A stretch of 64,000 nt of DNA, from the NCBI RefSeq assembly GCF_002355515.1, contig NZ_AP014809.1, forward strand, positions 5,108,501 through 5,172,500, written 5' to 3'. The notes beneath the pieces are model-generated. The model did not search any database, was not told the DNA's origin, and was given only the letters and a program-made list of their open reading frames with translations. Source of the stretch: Methylorubrum populi. GTDB taxonomy: Bacteria > Pseudomonadota > Alphaproteobacteria > Rhizobiales > Beijerinckiaceae. A program made the translations under genes and the position numbers. Below are positions 1 through 8,798 of this stretch, piece by piece. Every line of letters starts with the position of its first letter. The stretch's first letter is position 1.

Positions 1-1820
1 AACAGGTTGAGCACGAGCAGGCCGAGGGCGTAGGCGATGAACGGCCAGGCGCGGACGAAGTACAGGGTGATCGCGGTCTTGAACGGCTCGGCCTCGGACA
101 GGCTGTCGGCAAGCGGCGAGCCTTCCGCCGCGGCGGCGAGGATGCCGGCCAGAAGCACGTATTTCGCCTGCCGTAGGGCGCGGTCGAGGCGCGGCGGCAC
201 CGCGACCGGCCGGAGGCGCAGGGGCTTGGCCAGCCACGCGACGAATTCCTGCAGCGCGCCGAACGGGCAGAGCCAGCCGCAGAAGGTGCCCCGGCCCCAG
301 ACGAGGAGCGTGGCGATGACGAAGGCCCAGAGCAGCAGCGAGGGCGGATCGTAGAGCAGGAAGGTCAGATCGTGCGTCACGGCCGCGGCACGCACGAGGC
401 CGACCAGGGTGACGATGGAGAGCTGCGCCTGGGCGTACCAGCCGATGAAGAGAAGTGTGAAGGCGAGGTAGGCGAGCCGGAACATGGGGAAGCGGCGCCG
501 GTCGGCCACGAGGCCGCGCTGGCGCGCCAGCACCGGGAGCAGCCCGGCCAGCGCCAGCGCGATCACCCCGAGTTCGACGCCGCGCGCCCGCCACGGATCG
601 GTCCAGCCCGGCCCCGCCTCCGCCGCCTCGCGGATGAAGAGATCGGCCGGCAGCGCGTAATCGGCGGAGAACTCACGGGCAATTTTCTCTGGAAAGATCT
701 GGCCTCGTTCGCGCACGATCTTCGCGCCGAGCGTCCAGGGGGCGGACGGGTCGAAGCCCGCCGCGCCCGTGATCCGCAGGATGGTCCAGGGCCCGTCCGG
801 CAGGCCGGGGGCGGCTCCGCGCCGCTCGATCGCCATGTCGCGGGCGTTCACGGCGAGGCCCCCCTGCGTCACCGTCAGCCGGTCGGGGATCGAGCCGAGC
901 ACGAACTCGTCGCCGAGGGGGTTCTCGGGGCCGTGGCTCACCACCAGCACCGCGTGATCGCCGGGCCCGAGCTCGCGGGTCAGGGCGGCGAAGCGCTCAG
1001 GCCCGAGCAGGGTGCGGCCGATCGCCGGCGCGTTGAGATAGGCGAAGGTCAGGTCGAGGAGCGGCGCTTCGGCCGGGCCGTCACCGGCGACCGCCACGCC
1101 CGCATCGCGGAAAGCGGCCTCCGCCTGGCCGTTGCTGACGGTAAGGCGCCGGAGCCAGCCCCGCGCGCTTAGCTCGGCCACATTCAGGGCTTCGCCGGTC
1201 TCGGGCCGTGCCTCGACCTTCAGGCCGAGATTGGCGGCCCCGAAGCCGAGCTTCGCCCGCGCCACCGCGAGGGAGGCGGCGAGGATCGATTCGTTGATCA
1301 CCCGCGTCGAGGCGGTGGCCATCGAGATGCCGTCGACCGTGGTCTGCGGCGCGGCACCGGAGCCGCGGGCGTTCGGGCGCCCGACCCGGATCGGGCGGCG
1401 GGCCGACATCCCGACATATTGCTCGACGAAGGCGAAGAGCGGCTCCGAGCCGAGACCTTCGAGGAAGACCGGCTCGTGATGGGAGATCACCTTCACGTCG
1501 CGGAACGTCCCGTCGGGGGCGAGCGCCACCAGGAGGTCGGGGGGCGTGCCGCCGAAGCCGGGGATCGGCGCGAGGTCGATCGATTCGAAGGCGTAGGCGA
1601 AGACCTCGTAGCTGCCGGCCTCCTGCTTCAGGATCGGCCAGACCGGCAGCGTCGCGTCGCGCTCGCCGACCACGAGCGGTGCGGGGAAGTGGCGTTCCAT
1701 CCCGGCCCGGTCGAGGCTGCCCGCCGCGGCGAGCGGGGCGGCCAGGGCCAGGGCCAGCAGCGCGAGCAGGGCCGACCGCAGGGCGTTCGATGCGGTGCGG
1801 CCGCGTCCGACCCGCGTCAC
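1..1820 (-). CDS. NosR/NirI-like FMN-binding and 4Fe-4S membrane protein (3' end outside window)
   Basis: Partial gene entering the window from its 5' end. The start is a GTG at 1820 that overlaps the stop of the upstream beta-propeller gene in a GTGA, so the two are translationally coupled. About 606 residues are visible. There is a signal peptide or anchor at residues 10-33, then a periplasmic region with an FMN-binding motif (TTVDGISMATAST, around residue 160, as in NosR/NqrC-type covalent FMN domains). From about residue 405 come several membrane helices, and near residue 515 a CGWLCPFG motif, the start of a NapH/NosR-type polyferredoxin region. NosR proteins pass quinol electrons across the membrane for N2O reductase maturation, but no nos genes are seen here. 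The partners are PQQ-dehydrogenase-associated genes, so the role is probably electron delivery for that system (inference). The missing C-terminus may hold further Fe-S motifs. Confidence 0.85.
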   Translation of the reverse strand, partial: MTRVGRGRTASNALRSALLALLALALAAPLAAAGSLDRAGMERHFPAPLVVGERDATLPVWPILKQEAGSYEVFAYAFESIDLAPIPGFGGTPPDLLVALAPDGTFRDVKVISHHEPVFLEGLGSEPLFAFVEQYVGMSARRPIRVGRPNARGSGAAPQTTVDGISMATASTRVINESILAASLAVARAKLGFGAANLGLKVEARPETGEALNVAELSARGWLRRLTVSNGQAEAAFRDAGVAVAGDGPAEAPLLDLTFAYLNAPAIGRTLLGPERFAALTRELGPGDHAVLVVSHGPENPLGDEFVLGSIPDRLTVTQGGLAVNARDMAIERRGAAPGLPDGPWTILRITGAAGFDPSAPWTLGAKIVRERGQIFPEKIAREFSADYALPADLFIREAAEAGPGWTDPWRARGVELGVIALALAGLLPVLARQRGLVADRRRFPMFRLAYLAFTLLFIGWYAQAQLSIVTLVGLVRAAAVTHDLTFLLYDPPSLLLWAFVIATLLVWGRGTFCGWLCPFGALQEFVAWLAKPLRLRPVAVPPRLDRALRQAKYVLLAGILAAAAEGSPLADSLSEAEPFKTAITLYFVRAWPFIAYALGLLVLNL

Positions 1821-2830
1821 GGGGCGGCGCCCGCCGAGCGCTCGGACGTGCCGGAAGCGGGGCGCACGGCGACTCCCCAGGGGAAGCGGCCGACCTTGAC
1901 GCTGCGGATCGGGCGCTGGGTCGCCACGTCGATCACGGTGACGTCACCCGACACGCCGTTGGTGGTGAAGAGCCGCGACTCGTCGGGCGTCATGGCGAGT
2001 TGCCAGACCCGGCGGCCGACGAGGATGTAGTTCACGACCTTGTAGGTCTTGGCGTCGATCACCGCGACCCGGTCGGAGGGGCCGAGCGCAACGAAGGCGA
2101 AGCGCCCGTCCCGGGTCAGGGTGATGCCCACGGGCTGGAGCCGGTCGGCGGCGATGCCTTTCACCGCAAATTCGATGGTCTCGACCACCTTACGGGTGGC
2201 GGCGTCGATCACCGCGACCGTGCCGCCGATCTCGGAGGAGGCCCAGAGCATCCGCCCGTCCGCGGAGAAGGCGGCGGCGCGTGGGCGCTGGCCCACCGGG
2301 GTCGCGTCGTTGGCCGTGAGCGTCGGCACGTCGATCCAGTGGACCATGTTGGTGGTCTCGGAGGTGGTGACGGCGGTCTTCCCGTCCGGGCTCACCGCCA
2401 TGCCCTCGGGCTCGATGCCGACATCGATCTGCGCCAGCACCTTGCGGGTCTGCGCATCCACCACGGTGGTGGTAGCGTTCTCCTCGTTGGCGATGAACAG
2501 GGTGCGGTCGTCGGGGGCCAGCGCGAACTGCTCCGGATCCTCTCCGGAGGGCAGGTTGTGGCGCAACGCGCCCGTATCGGGGTCGATCACCTGCACCGCG
2601 TCGGAATCGCTGGCGCAGACGTAGAGCGTGCGGCCGTCGCGGGAGAAGGTGAGCCCGCGCGGGCGCCGGCCGACGGGGAAGGTGCGGATCACCTCGAGCG
2701 TGGCCCCGTCAATCACCGAAACGGTGTTGTCGCGCTCGTTCGAGACGAAGATCTCTTCCGCCGCGGCCGAGCCTACGAGCCCGAGCAGGCCGGCGCAGAG
2801 GAGGAGGCGTGCGGTCGCGGCGCGGCTCAT
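1817..2830 (-). CDS. PQQ-dependent catabolism-associated YVTN beta-propeller protein
   Basis: This is a 337-residue exported protein. The signal peptide covers residues 1-24 and ends AAAEE. It is followed by repeated blades carrying the YVTN-like signature (for example VSNERDNTVSVIDG, FIANEENATTTVVDA and FTTNGVSGDVTVIDV), giving a seven-bladed propeller of the family found beside PQQ alcohol dehydrogenases. It is predicted to act in the periplasm, and its biochemical role is not established. It lies 46 bp after the substrate-binding protein gene and overlaps the NosR-like gene by 4 bp, so the three form one leftward operon. The family assignment is firm and the function is unknown. Confidence 0.88.
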   Translation of the reverse strand: MSRAATARLLLCAGLLGLVGSAAAEEIFVSNERDNTVSVIDGATLEVIRTFPVGRRPRGLTFSRDGRTLYVCASDSDAVQVIDPDTGALRHNLPSGEDPEQFALAPDDRTLFIANEENATTTVVDAQTRKVLAQIDVGIEPEGMAVSPDGKTAVTTSETTNMVHWIDVPTLTANDATPVGQRPRAAAFSADGRMLWASSEIGGTVAVIDAATRKVVETIEFAVKGIAADRLQPVGITLTRDGRFAFVALGPSDRVAVIDAKTYKVVNYILVGRRVWQLAMTPDESRLFTTNGVSGDVTVIDVATQRPIRSVKVGRFPWGVAVRPASGTSERSAGAAP

Positions 2831-2876
2831 GAGGCGGATCCCGTTCTCGTTGGCGGCTCGGCGGTTGGGCCCCGCA

Positions 2877-4112
2877 TCAGCCCGGTTTCCGAAAAGCCCG
2901 GCACGCGCTCTCCGGCTCGTCGGGGCCGAGCGTGTCGAGTTCGGTGCGGTGGTGCTGGAAGCCCTCGATCGGGGCGGTGGCGGTCACCGCGCCCGGCCAG
3001 AGCAGGAAGACCGGCTGGCGCAATTGCCCGTCCCAGGCGCGGAAGCTCAAGGGGCGCCCCTTGAAGCCGCCGACCTCGAAGCGCGGCGACAGCACCAGCT
3101 CCGCCACCTTCTCGGGATCGGTGCTGCGCGCCTGCACCGCCGCTTCGCCGAGCGCGTGCACGGCCATCCAGCCGGCGTAATCGATCGGCCGCATCGCCCG
3201 TCCGGCGAGGCGGCGGAACCGGGTCTGGAGCTGCACCGCCGCCCAGGCCTCGACCGGGCGCCCCCAGGCCACCGGGGTGAGCCCCTGCGTGCCGACCACG
3301 GGCCGGGCCGCGGCGGTGTTGTAGACGAGGTTCGCCCCGAACGCCCCGGCCTCGTCGGCGACCGCGACCACGTCGTGCTCGGGGCCGCGGGTGGGCAGCA
3401 CGAACTCGCGGAGCGCCGTGTCGCGGGTGTCGCCGCCCTGCGGATCGTAGCGGGATTCGGCCACGATCCGCGCGCCGAATTTTTTGGCGCTCTTCTTGAC
3501 CGCCTCGGCATAGAGCGCATCCGCCGGGGCCGGGCCGGAGAGCAGCAGGATGCGGGTCCAGCGCTTGTAGGCGAGGAACTGCACCAGCGCGTCGGCGAGC
3601 ATCGTCCGCGAGGGCAGGACGTGAAGCAGGCGCGGCCGGCAATCGGCCTCGCGCAGGCGCGAATCCGGCGCGCCGACATTGAGGAACACGGTGCCCTTGG
3701 CCTCGGGCATGTCGGCGAGCGCCAGCACGTCCTCGGCGGGTGCGTTCAGCACGACGAAGCGCGGCCTCTCGCCGAGTGCGCGAAACGCCACGCGGATGTC
3801 CTCGCCGGCGGCGACGACACGACTGTCGAGGGTGAAGTCCAGGGAGACGAAGCGGCCGGTGGCGTTCGAATCCTTGAGGCCGAGTTCGGCGCCCTTCAGC
3901 CCCTCGTCGTCGGGGATCGGATCCTCGTTGTTGAGGGGCGTGGGCCGCTCGACGCGCCGCTCGAGGTAGTGGATCGCCAGCGGCTCGGCCCGCGCCGGCG
4001 ACAGCAGCGCAAGCCACAGCAGGCCGTGCAGGCTCAGCCCGACGCCGCACGCCTTGCGCCGCGGCGTCGCCCGGAGAGGGCCGCCCTGCCGTTTCCCGAG
4101 CCGCGCCAGCAT
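2877..4112 (-). CDS. PQQ-associated ABC-type branched-chain-like substrate-binding protein
   Basis: A 411-residue periplasmic protein of the type-I binding fold (Leu/Ile/Val receptor-like) that accompanies PQQ-dependent catabolism clusters. I chose the ATG at 4112 because it gives a short basic N-terminus followed by a hydrophobic stretch and cleavage after SPARA. Upstream in-frame codons run into the divergent cytochrome gene. After the signal come the conserved motif NNEDPIPDDEGLKGAELGL and two Rossmann-like lobes. No permease or ATPase gene is next to it, so it may be a sensor, chaperone or ligand carrier rather than a classical transporter component (inference). It is the first gene of the leftward operon with the beta-propeller and NosR-like genes. 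Confidence 0.85.
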   Translation of the reverse strand: MLARLGKRQGGPLRATPRRKACGVGLSLHGLLWLALLSPARAEPLAIHYLERRVERPTPLNNEDPIPDDEGLKGAELGLKDSNATGRFVSLDFTLDSRVVAAGEDIRVAFRALGERPRFVVLNAPAEDVLALADMPEAKGTVFLNVGAPDSRLREADCRPRLLHVLPSRTMLADALVQFLAYKRWTRILLLSGPAPADALYAEAVKKSAKKFGARIVAESRYDPQGGDTRDTALREFVLPTRGPEHDVVAVADEAGAFGANLVYNTAAARPVVGTQGLTPVAWGRPVEAWAAVQLQTRFRRLAGRAMRPIDYAGWMAVHALGEAAVQARSTDPEKVAELVLSPRFEVGGFKGRPLSFRAWDGQLRQPVFLLWPGAVTATAPIEGFQHHRTELDTLGPDEPESACRAFRKPG

Positions 4113-4294
4113 CGCGCCCTGCTCGCCTCCCGATTGTTGTTGGAGCCGAGGATACGTTCGATCGAGGGGCCCCCGGTATTGGACCAAGGTCTCCCCCTCA
4201 CCTCCTCCACCTCCCCAGCGCCCCCGTACCAAAGCACAATGGGTTCGGCCGGGCGCGCTTGCTAACCGTCCTCTCAAGAATGGGAGGAATGAAA
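4113..4294. promoter_or_regulatory. Divergent promoter region between the two PQQ-associated operons
   Basis: These 182 bp separate the leftward binding-protein operon from the rightward cytochrome operon, so both promoters must lie here. I did not find a convincing -35/-10 pair. The segment contains a pyrimidine-rich run (cctcctccacctcc, around 4200) and the cytochrome ribosome-binding site GGGAGG at 4282-4287. Shared control of both operons is inferred from the layout. Confidence 0.45.
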
Positions 4295-4717
4295 ATGAAG
4301 GCTGCACCCCTCAAGGGCGGGCTCCTCGCCGTCGGGCTCGTCCTGTCCGTGTCCGCCGCCTTCGGCCATGGCGACGTGCAGCCGCAGCCCGTGGACACGA
4401 CCGGCCTGGCGCCGCTGGGCGACGCGTGGCGCGAGGAGAATCCCTATCGCGGCGACGCCAAGGCGATCGCCATCGGCGATTCCGGCTTCAATCAGAACTG
4501 CGCCCGCTGCCACGGCCTGCAGGTCATCTCGGGCGGGCTGGCGCCGGACCTGCGCTACCTGCCCCTCGGCAAGGAGGGTGACGAGTACTTCGTGGAGCGC
4601 GTCCGCCACGGCGCGACCACCAACGGCGTGATGAAGATGCCGGCCTTCGAGGGCGTGCTGTCGCAGGAGGCCCTGTGGGCGATCCGCACCTACATCGAAG
4701 CCAAGCACGAGGAGTAG
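4295..4717 (+). CDS. pedF: Cytochrome c-550 of the PedF type
   Basis: A 140-residue periplasmic c-type cytochrome with a signal peptide (residues 1-23, ending SAAFG). A single haem motif CARCH at residues 69-73 is followed by a probable axial Met in VMKMPAF. The sequence resembles PedF, the cytochrome c-550 that takes electrons from quinoprotein ethanol dehydrogenases, so it is the likely electron acceptor of ExaF encoded 1.2 kb downstream. The start at 4295 is preferred because GGGAGG (4282-4287) is 7 nt upstream. The ATG at 4289 would leave almost no spacing. It is first in the operon with the binding protein, 11 bp apart. Symbol given by resemblance. Confidence 0.85.
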   Translation: MKAAPLKGGLLAVGLVLSVSAAFGHGDVQPQPVDTTGLAPLGDAWREENPYRGDAKAIAIGDSGFNQNCARCHGLQVISGGLAPDLRYLPLGKEGDEYFVERVRHGATTNGVMKMPAFEGVLSQEALWAIRTYIEAKHEE

Positions 4718-4728
4718 GAAGGCCGCCC

Positions 4729-5607
4729 ATGCGCGCCCTCCCCCGCCGCCGCGCCGTCGCCCGCGCCATCCTCGCCTGCCTCGTCGCCGCCGGGGTGATC
4801 ACCGGCAGGCCCGCCGCCGCGCGCCCGCTCGACGAGGTGACGGCCTCGGGCGTCCTGCGCGTGGCGATCTACGACGACAACCGCCCCTTCTCCGAAGCGG
4901 GGACAGCGGGTCCCCGCGGCATCGACGCGGATCTCGCCCGGGCCATCGCCGAGCGGCTCAAGCTCAAGCTCGACCTGCGGGTGGTGGATGCCGGCGAGAA
5001 CGTGGACGGCGACTTCCGGCTGAACCTGTGGCGCGGCGACCTCGCCGGTACCCCGCTCGCCGACCTGATGTTGCACGTGCCCCACGACCGCATCCTCGCC
5101 ACCCGCAACGAGCAGATCTTCCTGACCAATCCCTATTTCGAGCAGCGCCTCGCCTTCGCCTATCATCGCGGCCGGATCGAGGGGTTCGAAGGGGTGCGCG
5201 ACCTTGAGGGCAACACCGTCGCGGTCGAGGGCACGAGCGCCTCGGACAGCCTCGTGATGAATGCCGAGGGCGGGCGCTTCCGCAGCACCGTCCGGCATTT
5301 CCGCAGCTTCGACGAGGCGGTGAAAGCCTATCTCGCCGGCGAGACCCCGATCCTCGCCGGCACCCGCGCGGGCATCGAGGCGGCGCTCGCGGCGGCCGGC
5401 GTTGCGGGGCAAGACAATCCCGTGGTCGAGGTGCCGATCCCCGGTCTCGTGCGGACGCGGTGGGACCTCGGCGGCGCGGTCCGCAGCGATTCCCGCGACC
5501 TCGCCTACGCGGTCGGCGATGCGCTCGCCGCCCTGGCGCAAGAAGGACGGCTCAAGGCGATCTGCGCCAGCTACGGCGTCAGCTACACCGCGCCGCAGGG
5601 GTATTGA
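4729..5607 (+). CDS. Periplasmic solute-binding protein of the MoxJ/XoxJ type
   Basis: A 292-residue protein with a basic N-terminus and hydrophobic signal (residues 1-28), then a type-II periplasmic binding fold. The first strand is VLRVAIYDDNRPFSE and the second lobe contains VAVEGTSASDSL. Relatives MoxJ and XoxJ are encoded next to methanol dehydrogenases, are needed for their activity, and are thought to help fold or load cofactor into them. Its place between the PedF-like cytochrome and exaF suggests the equivalent role for ExaF (inference). It could instead be an amino-acid-type binding protein, but no transporter genes are present. Confidence 0.8.
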   Translation: MRALPRRRAVARAILACLVAAGVITGRPAAARPLDEVTASGVLRVAIYDDNRPFSEAGTAGPRGIDADLARAIAERLKLKLDLRVVDAGENVDGDFRLNLWRGDLAGTPLADLMLHVPHDRILATRNEQIFLTNPYFEQRLAFAYHRGRIEGFEGVRDLEGNTVAVEGTSASDSLVMNAEGGRFRSTVRHFRSFDEAVKAYLAGETPILAGTRAGIEAALAAAGVAGQDNPVVEVPIPGLVRTRWDLGGAVRSDSRDLAYAVGDALAALAQEGRLKAICASYGVSYTAPQGY

Positions 5608-5909
5608 GGTCGCTCCATAGTCGTCGGAGCGTGGAAATGCTCCGCCCGGTCGACGAGAAGCAACGCGCCGGTCGATCTGTCATACATTTCGCCTGAATTC
5701 GATTTCGCCGCTCTGTCGAGAGCGGTGGGATCTTCAGTTTCCACAGCACGCGTGAGCCTGATCCGGCGAAGTTCGACCAAAGGCCAATAAGCGTTTCCTG
5801 AGAACCACTCTACGCTCCGGATCCTAAGGGGCGCCCCGCCGATTCTGCGGGGCGGCAAAGCCCCGCGGATCCCGGAAAACCGGGTCCGGTACGATGGAGG
5901 ACATGCCCG
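5608..5909 (+). promoter_or_regulatory. exaF upstream region with hairpins and ribosome-binding site
   Basis: This 302-bp gap ahead of exaF is less G+C-rich than its surroundings between about 5680 and 5800. Near its 3' end are two inverted repeats: gccccgc/gcggggc (5833-5839 and 5847-5853) and cccgg/ccggg around an AAAA loop (5871-5884). A strong GGAGGA at 5896-5901 lies 8 nt before the ATG. The region probably contains an exaF promoter and a structured 5' leader. No gene is supported on either strand. Confidence 0.5.
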
Positions 5910-7673
5910 ATGAGAGTGCGGAACCAGTTCCTGACGGCGGTGGGGCTCGCCGCCCTCAGTGTCGGCCTCGCCCTTCCCGCGATCGCCGAGGTGACCGAGC
6001 AGGACATCCTCAACGACGCCAAGACCCCCGGCGACGTCGTCACCTACGGCCTCGGCCCGCAGGCGCAGCGCTTCAGCCCGCTCAAGACGCTCAACCGTGA
6101 CAACATCAAGGGCCTCGTTCCGGCCTGGTCGTTCTCGTTCGGCGGCGAGAAGCAGCGCGGCCAGGAGAGCCAGGCGCTGGTCAAGGACGGCGTGCTCTAC
6201 GTCACCGGCTCCTACTCGCGCCTCTACGCCGTCGATGCCCGCACCGGCGAGAAGAAGTGGGAGTACAACGCCCGCCTGCCCGAGGGCATCCTGCCCTGCT
6301 GCGACGTGGTGAACCGCGGCGCCGCCCTCTACAAGGACAAGGTCTATTTCGGCACGCTCGACGCCAAGCTCGTCGCGCTCGACCAGAAGACCGGCAAGGT
6401 CGTCTGGCGCAAGGACATCGACGACTTCAAGTCCGGCTACAGCTACACCGCCGCGCCGATGATCGTGAAGGGCAAGATCATCACCGGCGTGTCGGGCGGC
6501 GAGTTCGGCGTGGTCGGCCGCGTCGAGGCGCGCGATGCCGAGACCGGCGAGATCGTGTGGAAGCGCCCCGTCATCGAGGGCCATATGGGCGAACTCAACG
6601 GCAAGCCCTCGACCATGACCGGAAAGACCAACGAGACCTGGCCCGGCGACACCTGGAAGTTCGGCGGCGGCGCCACCTGGCTCGGCGGCACCTACGATCC
6701 GGAACTGAACCTGATCTATTTCGGCACCGGCAATCCGGGTCCGTGGAACTCCGCCCTGCGCCCGGGCGACAACAAGTGGTCGGCCTCGCGGCTCGCCATC
6801 AACCCCGACAACGGCGAGATCGTGTGGGGCTTCCAGACCACGCCGCATGACGGCTGGGACTATGACGGCGTCAACGAGTTCGTGCCCTTCGACATGCAGA
6901 AGGACGGCAAGACCGTGAAGGCCGGCGCCACCGCCGACCGCAACGGCTTCTTCTACGTCCTCGACCGGACCAACGGGAAGTTCATGTCGGCCACGCCGTT
7001 CGTGTCCAACATCAACTGGGCCAAGGGCATCGACGAGAACGGCCGCCCGATCTACGACGATGCCAACCGCCCCGGCGATCCGGCGAAGTCCGAGGACGGC
7101 AAGAAGGGCAAGTCGGTCTACGCGACGCCGGGCTTCCTCGGCGGCAAGAACTGGAACCCGATCGCCTACAGCCCCGACACCCGGCTGTTCTACGTCCCCT
7201 CCAACGAGTGGGGCATGGACATCTGGAACGAGCCCGTGAACTACAAGAAGGGCGCCGCCTATCTCGGCGCGGGCTTCACCATCAAGCCGACCTTCGAGGA
7301 CCATATCGGCTCGCTGAAGGCGATCGACCCGGCGACCAAGAAGGTCGTGTGGGAGTACAAGAACAAGGCCCCGCTCTGGGCCGGCGTGCTCACCACCGCG
7401 GGCAACCTCGTCTTCACCGGCACGCCCGAGGGCTTCCTGAAGGCTTTTGATGCCAAGACCGGCGAGGAAGTCTGGAAGTTCCAGGTCGGCACCGGCGTCG
7501 TCGCCTCGCCGATCACCTGGGAGCAGGACGGCGAGCAGTGGATCGGCGTCGCGGCCGGCTGGGGCGGCGCGGTGCCGCTCTGGGGCGGCGAGGTCGCCAA
7601 GACCACCGCCGGCATCAACCAGGGCGGCAGCTTCTGGGCCTTCCGCCTGCCGAAGGCCCTCGCCTCCCGATAA
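5910..7673 (+). CDS. exaF: Lanthanide-dependent PQQ ethanol/methanol dehydrogenase ExaF
   Basis: A 587-residue quinoprotein alcohol dehydrogenase exported by a signal peptide (residues 1-26, ending AIA). It oxidises primary alcohols in the periplasm using PQQ. The eight-bladed propeller has repeated Trp-docking motifs such as [10 protein letters not shown] and [10 protein letters not shown]. Adjacent Cys130-Cys131 form the vicinal disulfide that stacks on PQQ. In the motif HDGWDYDG (313-320) Asp317 is the catalytic base and Asp319 is the extra acidic residue found in lanthanide enzymes, which calcium enzymes replace with Ala, Ser or Thr. Asp319 matches the residue described as essential in Methylorubrum extorquens ExaF. 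The upstream cytochrome is the likely electron acceptor. XoxF is the alternative name to exclude, but neighbours and residue number favour ExaF. Confidence 0.93.
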   Translation: MRVRNQFLTAVGLAALSVGLALPAIAEVTEQDILNDAKTPGDVVTYGLGPQAQRFSPLKTLNRDNIKGLVPAWSFSFGGEKQRGQESQALVKDGVLYVTGSYSRLYAVDARTGEKKWEYNARLPEGILPCCDVVNRGAALYKDKVYFGTLDAKLVALDQKTGKVVWRKDIDDFKSGYSYTAAPMIVKGKIITGVSGGEFGVVGRVEARDAETGEIVWKRPVIEGHMGELNGKPSTMTGKTNETWPGDTWKFGGGATWLGGTYDPELNLIYFGTGNPGPWNSALRPGDNKWSASRLAINPDNGEIVWGFQTTPHDGWDYDGVNEFVPFDMQKDGKTVKAGATADRNGFFYVLDRTNGKFMSATPFVSNINWAKGIDENGRPIYDDANRPGDPAKSEDGKKGKSVYATPGFLGGKNWNPIAYSPDTRLFYVPSNEWGMDIWNEPVNYKKGAAYLGAGFTIKPTFEDHIGSLKAIDPATKKVVWEYKNKAPLWAGVLTTAGNLVFTGTPEGFLKAFDAKTGEEVWKFQVGTGVVASPITWEQDGEQWIGVAAGWGGAVPLWGGEVAKTTAGINQGGSFWAFRLPKALASR

Positions 7674-7681
7674 GCGGGCTT

Positions 7682-7778
7682 CCAAAGGGATCATCCCTTT
7701 GGCGGGGAGCCGGGGCAGTGCCCCGGCTTTTCGTTATCCAGGGCTCTGCCCTGGACCCGCGAAAGGACTCGTCCTTTC
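7682..7778. repeat. Cluster of four short hairpins between exaF and a LysR gene
   Basis: Four perfect or near-perfect palindromes lie in tandem: 7682-7702 (ccaaaggga/tccctttgg), 7709-7727 (gccggggc/gccccggc), 7738-7754 (ccagggc/gccctgg) and 7761-7778 (gaaagga/tcctttc). From memory, elements of this composition are scattered between Methylobacterium genes. The second hairpin is followed by TTTTCG on the plus strand and can act as the exaF terminator. The cluster runs into the 3' end of the LysR coding sequence. Confidence 0.75.
7709..7732 (+). terminator. Probable exaF terminator
   Basis: An 8-bp G+C stem (gccggggc, 3-nt loop agt, gccccggc) is followed by TTTTC. It lies 36 nt after the exaF stop, inside the hairpin cluster. 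Confidence 0.6.
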
Positions 7779-8687
7779 GAAACCTGAAATCTCGCTCGCG
7801 CCCAGATGTGCGACCAGGTGTTCAACGAGTTGGCGGGCGTGCGGCGGCAGCGCCGCGAAGCTGCGAGCGCAGAGCCGCAGGCGGCGTAGCGCCCAGGGCT
7901 CGTCGATCGCGATCGCGCGGATCGCCAGCGTCTCCGCCGCGCGCCGCGCCGTCGCCTCGGGCGCGATCGCCACGCCGACGCCCCGCTCGACCATGCGGCA
8001 GACCGCGTCGAGCCCGTTCAGCCGCACCCGGAGCTTGAACGGCCGTCCGGCGCGGGCGGCGTGGGTCGCCAGATGCGCCTGGAGTGCCCGGCCGTGGCTG
8101 AGGCCGACCAGCGGCTCGTCCAGCACCTCCCGGAACGTGACGCCGCTGCGGTGGGCCAGGGCGTGGTCCGCCGGCACGACGAGCACGATCCGGTCGAGGT
8201 TCAGCGGCACGGTTTCGAGTGCGCCGAGATCGGTGGTGTCGGCGACGATGCCGATATCGGCGAGTCCTCCGGCCAGGGCATCGACGGTCTCGCGGCTGGT
8301 GCGCTCCTCCAGATCGATGTCGATGCTCGGATGCGCCGCGAGGAAGCCCGACAGCGCGTCGGGCAGGAAGGCGGCCGCCGCCGCGGTGATCGACAGCAGC
8401 CGGACATGGCCGCGCAGGCCGTGGGCGTATTGCCCGAGCTCGCCGCGCATCTGTTCGAGCTGGCCGAGCACGAGCCGGGCGTGATGCACCACCGCGAGGC
8501 CCGCCGGCGTCGGGCGCACCCCGCGGGCATGGCGCTCCAGGAGCGGCACGCCGCCATCCGCCTCCATGCCGCGGATGCGCTCGCTCGCCGAAGCGAGCGC
8601 CAGCCCGGCCCGCTCGGCACCGCGGGTGATGCTCTCCGCCTCGACGACGTGGAGGAACAGGCGCAGGTCGGTCAGATCGAAGCGCAT
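7734..8687 (-). CDS. LysR-family transcriptional regulator
   Basis: A 317-residue regulator with an N-terminal winged helix-turn-helix (residues 1-60, LRLFLHVVEAESITRGAE) and a C-terminal substrate-binding-like effector domain (90-295). The effector is unknown. It faces the small exported protein and TauE-like gene, the usual LysR arrangement, so these are possible targets (inference). The last 15-20 residues (roughly GFERTSPFAGPGQSPG) are encoded by the hairpin cluster, and the stop TAA lies inside it. The natural C-terminus has therefore probably been replaced or extended by repeat DNA. The start at 8687 gives the standard family N-terminus. Confidence 0.85.
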   Translation of the reverse strand: MRFDLTDLRLFLHVVEAESITRGAERAGLALASASERIRGMEADGGVPLLERHARGVRPTPAGLAVVHHARLVLGQLEQMRGELGQYAHGLRGHVRLLSITAAAAAFLPDALSGFLAAHPSIDIDLEERTSRETVDALAGGLADIGIVADTTDLGALETVPLNLDRIVLVVPADHALAHRSGVTFREVLDEPLVGLSHGRALQAHLATHAARAGRPFKLRVRLNGLDAVCRMVERGVGVAIAPEATARRAAETLAIRAIAIDEPWALRRLRLCARSFAALPPHARQLVEHLVAHLGASEISGFERTSPFAGPGQSPG

Positions 8688-8798
8688 GCCCGCATCGTCG
8701 GCGGACAGGCTCCTGTCGGCAAGGGCTTCGTCTTAGCCGAAGGCTGACACGGGCCAGATCCGCATTGTCGTCCGCCGTCAGGCTGTCACATTCCGCCC

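Noticed and set aside
372..1172. Long plus-strand frame opposite the NosR-like gene
   Set aside because: Arg/Glu/Gly-rich composition and no domain; it is the mirror of the real minus-strand coding sequence with its FMN and Fe-S motifs.
5583..7694. 703-residue minus-strand frame across exaF
   Set aside because: Composition is His/Val/Asp/Leu shadow type; the plus strand encodes a complete quinoprotein with signal peptide and active site.
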